64,000 bases of DNA. It comes from Brachybacterium fresconis (GTDB lineage Bacteria; Actinomycetota; Actinomycetes; Actinomycetales; Dermabacteraceae). The notes below the pieces were generated by a model. The model saw only the letters and a list, made by a program, of their open reading frames with translations. It was not told the origin of the DNA and searched no databases. Positions 60,317-64,000 of this stretch are shown piece after piece. A program made the translations under genes and the position numbers. Where the stretch lies: the NCBI RefSeq assembly GCF_017876515.1, contig NZ_JAGIOC010000001.1:4278001-4342000 (forward strand), in the 5' to 3' direction. The first letter of the stretch is position 1. Every line of letters starts with the position of its first letter.

Positions 60317-60979
60317 CTATCCCTGCGGGGAGCGGAGCACCAGGGGTCCGTCGGGCCATGCCGGGTGGGACGAGGGCTCGACGGCGAACACTCGCGTGTA
60401 GATATCGTCGATGACCTCGTTCTTGGCGAGGTTGTAGTCCACCGGACTCTCGGCGGTGCTCGCGGCGAGGCCCCGTTTTGCGCGCGCATACAGATCGCGG
60501 TCCGCCGGGTGCGTCCGCAGCCAGTCGCGGAACAGCAGGTGCCGCAGGGGCTCGGGAGCATCGGTCGGAAAGACGTGCACGTTGGCGGCGCCACCTGGCG
60601 TGATGAACATGCGGTGCCCGTTCCACCAGGGCTCCCGGATGACCAGCGTCGCCCCGACCTGTTCGAGAGCGGGCACGTAGGTCTCCTCGCCATCCGTGTC
60701 CTGAACGTGCACGTCGACGTCGATGATCGGTTTCGCGGGCAGTCCGACCACGGACGTGGAGCCGACATGCTCGATCCGGCGGGCGACCGCGCCGAGCGCG
60801 TCCTCGAGGCGCACGCGCAGCTGCTCGAAGCGGGCGGGCCACGTCGGATCGGGGTCGACGATCTCGATCGGCGTGGTCGGCGGCCAGTCGTCCCGGACGA
60901 AGGCAGCGCGTCCGACGCCGTCCTCGTCGACGTGGCGGCGGGTGAGCTCGGCGGGGTAGTCGGGGTGGGGGAGCATCAT
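60317..60979 (-). CDS. GrpB (UPF0157) family protein
   Basis: A 220-residue GrpB-domain protein of the nucleotidyltransferase fold: IEHVGSTSVVGLPAKPIIDVDV in parts (about 68-90), with the GSTS and D-x-D metal motif, and HLLFRDWLRTHP, the family's C-terminal signature. Function unknown; a nucleotidyltransferase is inferred from the fold. ATG at 60979 has AGGAGG five bases upstream, followed directly by a second ATG. Confidence 0.88.
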   Translation of the reverse strand: MMLPHPDYPAELTRRHVDEDGVGRAAFVRDDWPPTTPIEIVDPDPTWPARFEQLRVRLEDALGAVARRIEHVGSTSVVGLPAKPIIDVDVHVQDTDGEETYVPALEQVGATLVIREPWWNGHRMFITPGGAANVHVFPTDAPEPLRHLLFRDWLRTHPADRDLYARAKRGLAASTAESPVDYNLAKNEVIDDIYTRVFAVEPSSHPAWPDGPLVLRSPQG

Positions 60980-61049
60980 CGGGGCCTCCTCGGCGGGCGA
61001 GCAAAGCTCTTCAGCATAGAGGCGGAGTCGCGGCCGCACCACCGATTTC

Positions 61050-61484
61050 TCAGCCCTCCTCGCACCGCTCCTTCAGCGTGGCGAGATCCTCGGCGACGGC
61101 CGCCGCGTCCTCGGCGAACTCCGACTCGCTCATGGTGCCGCGTCGCAGGGTGAACACCACCTCGCAGCGCCCCTCCTCCAGCTCCATCACCCGCACCGGG
61201 TTCAGCACCGACTCACCCGTGGGGAGGGTGACGGTGTGGTCGAGCACCCCATAGGGGTTCTCCGGGACGAAGCTGACCAGCACACGCCCCATCGGCGAGT
61301 TCATCGACCACTGCGACACCTCCCGCTGGACCTCGCTGCCGGCCAGCCCCGCGGCCCAGCGGGGAAGATTCCGCGGGTCGGCCGCGTAGTCGTACACCTC
61401 GCGCCAAGGGCGCTCGATGACGACGTCGAGGTGGCGGGAGGTGCCGCTGCCGGCGGCCCCCGGGGCGTTCGCGGTCTCACTCAT
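61050..61484 (-). CDS. SRPBCC (START-like) domain protein
   Basis: A 144-residue single-domain protein: VIERPWREVYDYAADPRNLPRWAAG (split, about 22-46) is the start of the polyketide-cyclase/SRPBCC fold. Such proteins bind hydrophobic ligands. Its ATG overlaps the epimerase stop (ATGA), and the two form a small operon under the TetR-controlled promoter. Confidence 0.87.
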   Translation of the reverse strand: MSETANAPGAAGSGTSRHLDVVIERPWREVYDYAADPRNLPRWAAGLAGSEVQREVSQWSMNSPMGRVLVSFVPENPYGVLDHTVTLPTGESVLNPVRVMELEEGRCEVVFTLRRGTMSESEFAEDAAAVAEDLATLKERCEEG

Positions 61485-62473
61485 GACTGGACGCTAACAG
61501 GCGCGGCCTCCGATCCACGCGGCGCGTCCTCGTCCCGGGTGGAGCGCGCCTGCTCGACGGTCTGGTGCACCGCGTCCTCCCAGCTGGTCGGCTCCAGCCC
61601 TTCCTCGAGGGTGAGGATCCCCGGCCGCAGCACGCTCGGCCGGTACCAGAGTCCGGAGATCCCCGCGAGCTCCCGGGCGAAGGTGTTCACGCCCGCCAGG
61701 GCGCGCAGCGCGACCTGGGGGATCTGCCACGGCCGACGGGGCTTCCTCCCGGTCAGCGCGAAGACCTCCGCGAGCAGAGCGGTCTGCGGTCGGGCCGGGG
61801 CCGACGGCGCATGGAGCACGACGTCGCCGGCACCGCCGGTCAGACGCTCGGCGTGACGGGCCGCATGGAGCATCGCCGCGGCGAGGTCCGGGATGTGCGT
61901 CAGCGTGTGCGGCGCCGTCGGATCGCCGAAGATGATCGGCCGGGACCCGGCGACGATCCGCTCGATGATCATGGCGCTGGCGACCGCGGCGCCGGTGCCC
62001 ACGGCGGTGGGGCCGACGAGGTCCGAGGCGACCACGCTCACGGTGCGCGCCGGATGCGCCCGGCGCTGGGCGAGCAGATCGACGCGCACCTCGCCCTTCG
62101 CGTCCCGCGGCGACGGCCCGGCGCCCTCGACGAGATCGGAGGCCTCGCCCTGGAAGGCGTACATCGACTCGGGGAAGACGACGGGAAGCCCGCGCTCCGC
62201 GGCCGCGTCGAGCACCGCCTTCTCCCGCGGGGGCAGCTCGCGCCGCCAGACCCGGGCGTCGTAGACCGCGTGGAAGCTCGCGTGGATCGCCTCGGCTCCC
62301 TCGAACGCCTCGGCGAGCACGTGCGGATCGAGGAGGTCGCCGGTGACGCGGCGGATGCCCGGGGAGGGCTCTCGCGGCGAGCGGCGCAGCACGGTGACGG
62401 TATCGCCGTCGGCGAGGGCGCGGTCGATGATGGCGCGCCCGATCTGTCCTTCTCCGATGACCAGATGATGCAT
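61481..62473 (-). CDS. NAD(P)-dependent epimerase/reductase (extended SDR-like)
   Basis: A 330-residue Rossmann-fold protein starting MHHLVIGEGQIGRAI, where GxGxxG binds the cofactor, with GDLLDP near 45, ESMYAFQGEA (catalytic-type Tyr) near 107 and SDLVGPTAVGTG further on. It resembles NAD-dependent epimerase/dehydratases. ATG at 62473 has GGAGG at ideal spacing. It is divergent from a TetR gene and has two identical palindromes in its promoter region. Confidence 0.88.
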   Translation of the reverse strand: MHHLVIGEGQIGRAIIDRALADGDTVTVLRRSPREPSPGIRRVTGDLLDPHVLAEAFEGAEAIHASFHAVYDARVWRRELPPREKAVLDAAAERGLPVVFPESMYAFQGEASDLVEGAGPSPRDAKGEVRVDLLAQRRAHPARTVSVVASDLVGPTAVGTGAAVASAMIIERIVAGSRPIIFGDPTAPHTLTHIPDLAAAMLHAARHAERLTGGAGDVVLHAPSAPARPQTALLAEVFALTGRKPRRPWQIPQVALRALAGVNTFARELAGISGLWYRPSVLRPGILTLEEGLEPTSWEDAVHQTVEQARSTRDEDAPRGSEAAPVSVQS

Positions 62474-62491
62474 GATGACCTCCACAATAAT

Positions 62492-62506
62492 GAGAGCAGT
62501 GCTCTC
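62492..62506. promoter_or_regulatory. TetR operator, copy 1
   Basis: GAGAGCA-G-TGCTCTC is a perfect 7-1-7 palindrome 19 bases upstream of the epimerase start. The following bases (CGGTTGTGGGA) are also identical in copy 2, so a whole 24-base segment is duplicated. Confidence 0.8.
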
Positions 62507-62545
62507 GGTTGTGGGAACAGTGAACACCGCTCTCGGCCCCACGTC

Positions 62546-62560
62546 AAGAGCAGTGCTCTC
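62546..62560. promoter_or_regulatory. TetR operator, copy 2
   Basis: The same AGAGCA-G-TGCTCT core, 54 bases (about five helical turns) from copy 1 and 20 bases upstream of the TetR start. It overlaps the region where the TetR promoter should be (GAGAAT at 62569-62574 as -10), so binding here would be autoregulatory. Confidence 0.8.
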
Positions 62561-62580
62561 GGTTGTGGGAGAATGGGGTC

Positions 62581-63405
62581 ATGAACACCTCGCAGACGAC
62601 GACGGAGCAGAAGCCCTCGACCCCACGGACCTCGCGCGCTCTGGCACGTGAGCGCACCCTGGATCGCATCGTCGAGCTCGGGAACGCCCAGCTCGCCGAG
62701 TGCGGCGCGGCGGAGCTCAGCGTCCGCGAGATCGCCCGGGGGCTGGGGATGGTCTCCTCGGCGATCTACCGCTACGTGAGCTGCCGCGAAGAGCTGCTCA
62801 CCCTGCTGATCGTCGATGCCTACGGCGATCTCGCCGACACCGTGGACGAGGCGGTCGAGCAGGCGGGCCGCGATCCGCGGACGCGCTTCCTCGCGCTGGC
62901 GCGGGCGATGGTGGCCTGGGCGATCGCGCACCCCGAGCGCTGGACCCTCCTGTACGGCACGCCTGTGAGCGACTACGACGCCCCGGCCGAGGCCACCAAC
63001 GCCGACGGCACCCGGGTGATGGCCGCCGTGCTCGCCATCGCGGCCGACGCGGCGGGCGTGGCGGGCGCGGCGGGCGCCGCGGGATCTGTGGGCTCGGACG
63101 GCTCGGCCGAGTCGGTCGGAGCGGATGGCTCGGACGGATCGGACGGAGCGGCGGAATCCGCCGGAGGGCGCCCCGCCGTGCAGGTCACCCCGGAGGTGCA
63201 GTCCCTGCTGGAGACCCACCTCGCCGAATTCGCCGTGCAGGCCGACGCCGTCGTCGCCCTGCGCGCCGTGACCGCCTGGAGCAGTCTCGTGGGGGTCGTC
63301 AGCGCCCACGTGTTCGGACAGCTCGGGGCCGACGCCGTCGCGGTCGGCGAGCAGATGCTCGACAGTCAGGTGGAGATGCTCGCGGAGCTCGTCATCGGGA
63401 GCTGA
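62581..63405 (+). CDS. TetR-family regulator with WHG-type C-terminal domain and low-complexity insert
   Basis: A 274-residue regulator. The helix-turn-helix is at about 22-65 (LDRIVELGNAQLAECG then LSVREIARGLGMVSSAIYRYV, in part). The ligand domain has TAWSSLVGVVSAHVFGQLG-type helices near the end, resembling WHG-domain TetR proteins. Between about 158 and 197 lies a Gly/Ala/Ser/Asp-rich insert (GAAGAAGSVGSDGS), absent from normal TetRs. ATG at 62581 is six bases after GAGAAT, a leaderless arrangement. It should repress itself and the divergent epimerase operon through the twin palindromes. Confidence 0.9.
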   Translation: MNTSQTTTEQKPSTPRTSRALARERTLDRIVELGNAQLAECGAAELSVREIARGLGMVSSAIYRYVSCREELLTLLIVDAYGDLADTVDEAVEQAGRDPRTRFLALARAMVAWAIAHPERWTLLYGTPVSDYDAPAEATNADGTRVMAAVLAIAADAAGVAGAAGAAGSVGSDGSAESVGADGSDGSDGAAESAGGRPAVQVTPEVQSLLETHLAEFAVQADAVVALRAVTAWSSLVGVVSAHVFGQLGADAVAVGEQMLDSQVEMLAELVIGS

Positions 63406-63769
63406 ACCGCTCCGCCTCGTCGCGGTCTCCGCGGCCCCCCTGGTTCTCGCGGCACCGTCGGCCGCCGCGCTCCCAAGCGGCCAGGGCGATGTGTGCCGCG
63501 GACGACAGGGACCTCGGTTCGCGCAGCCGTGCCCCGTCGGCCTCCGGGGAGACGACCACCCAGCGGGCCCGTCCTCGCCGGCGCATCCGCCCGATCTCGA
63601 TCGCCCGTCCCGCGGGCAGCGGGAGGAGCAGGGCGCCGCTCGGCCCGAACTCAATCACGGTGGCGAGCTCGGGTCGCAGGTCCAGCAGGTGGGCGCGGAT
63701 CTGTTCCCGCTCGTCCGGGATGGCGCCGCCGCCCGGCGGGTGTGCGAGGACCGATCCTCTCGTGGTCAT
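63392..63769 (-). CDS. Hypothetical protein
   Basis: A 125-residue protein of no recognised family; the middle (RPELATVIEFGPSGALLLPL, RARWVVVSPEADGARLREP) reads as ordinary folded sequence and the C-terminal 25 residues are Arg/Gly-rich. It converges with the TetR gene and overlaps its end by 14 bases. Coding is supported by length and composition only. Confidence 0.5.
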   Translation of the reverse strand: MTTRGSVLAHPPGGGAIPDEREQIRAHLLDLRPELATVIEFGPSGALLLPLPAGRAIEIGRMRRRGRARWVVVSPEADGARLREPRSLSSAAHIALAAWERGGRRCRENQGGRGDRDEAERFSSR

Positions 63770-63897
63770 GCGACGACCCTAGGGAGGGGGTCCGACACGC
63801 GAACGGCACCCCGGGTCCCGTCGGCGCGCGCTGGCTCTTTCCGAGGGCGGATCCTACGATGGCGGCAGTATGTGAACTGAGTCACCAGGAGGTCGGC

Positions 63898-64000
63898 GTG
63901 CCGCTGTACGAATTCCGCTGCGAGAACTCCCATCTGCACGAGCTGATGATGCCGCTGGCCGCCGCGGACCGCAGCGCGGCCTGCCCCGAGTGCGGATCAT
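63898..64000 (+). CDS. FmdB-family zinc ribbon protein, 5' part (continues beyond window)
   Basis: GTG at 63898 follows a perfect AGGAGG site by five bases and opens a frame to the window end. The peptide starts MPLYEFRCENSHLHELMMP and continues to CPECGS, the regulatory FmdB-type zinc ribbon pattern (Cys at 8, later C-x2-C; one Cys of the first knuckle is His here). Only 34 residues are visible. Confidence 0.8.
   Translation, partial: MPLYEFRCENSHLHELMMPLAAADRSAACPECGS

Noticed and set aside
1..64000. tRNA, rRNA, prophage, toxin-antitoxin pairs or defence islands
   Set aside because: No cloverleaf ending in CCA, rRNA segment, phage structural gene, toxin-antitoxin pair or known defence gene was recognised on either strand.

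Overview
The window is about 72% G+C, densely coded, and carries markers of an actinobacterium: WhiB7, a UvrD2-type helicase, an AdnAB-type nuclease-helicase, mycothiol genes (mshA-mshB), EttA and a DtxR/IdeR-type iron box. A Micrococcales member such as Brachybacterium or a relative would fit, but that placement is inference. No rRNA, tRNA, CRISPR array, prophage or insertion sequence was found, so this looks like ordinary chromosome cut at both ends inside genes.

Layout. Positions 1-11.4 kb hold a genome-maintenance and antibiotic-response block in the order also seen around M. tuberculosis Rv3202c-Rv3194c: 3' end of an AdnB-like helicase-nuclease, a macrolide-kinase-like phosphotransferase, NudC, UvrD2, WhiB7 with an attenuator-type leader, a Zn-ribbon protein, a YgjP metallopeptidase, a Nudix hydrolase, a Zincin_2 protein and a PDZ-Lon protease. 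Positions 11.4-21.2 kb hold a HAD hydrolase, EttA, a membrane protein that looks like an ECF sigma factor fused to its anti-sigma factor, glucan phosphorylase, a lone sugar-type binding protein and two thioesterases.

Positions 21.2-28.5 kb hold an iron/siderophore uptake locus with a shared DtxR-type box: a binding protein on one side and two FecCD permeases, MscS and truncated hemoglobin on the other, followed by PepN. Positions 28.6-38.7 kb hold an ABC exporter, a DUF402 protein, a fatty acid desaturase, a divergent two-component pair and a heterodimeric ABC exporter whose two halves carry complementary defects. Positions 38.8-43 kb hold a DsbA-like protein, RpiB, a Nei-type glycosylase, a proline-iminopeptidase-like hydrolase, a GNAT protein and an ankyrin protein. 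Together with ettA, glbO and pepN this resembles the M. tuberculosis Rv2464c-Rv2477c neighbourhood.

Positions 43-46 kb hold a TPP-riboswitch-controlled ECF thiamine-precursor transporter (YkoE plus a fused YkoD-YkoC). Positions 46-64 kb hold an M13 peptidase, membrane proteins, an ADP-ribosylglycohydrolase, mshB/mshA, a methyltransferase, a flavin monooxygenase overlapped by a DUF222-HNH gene, a second two-component system, small stand-alone enzymes, a TetR regulator with duplicated operators, and the start of an FmdB-type zinc ribbon gene.

Two patterns run through the whole window. Many genes have a TANNNT -10-like hexamer ending 6-7 bases before the start codon, as expected of leaderless mRNAs. 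Two convergent gene pairs share a 10-bp tandem repeat over a stop codon. Gene families are assigned from motifs seen in the translations. Statements about M. tuberculosis order come from general knowledge and were not checked by alignment.
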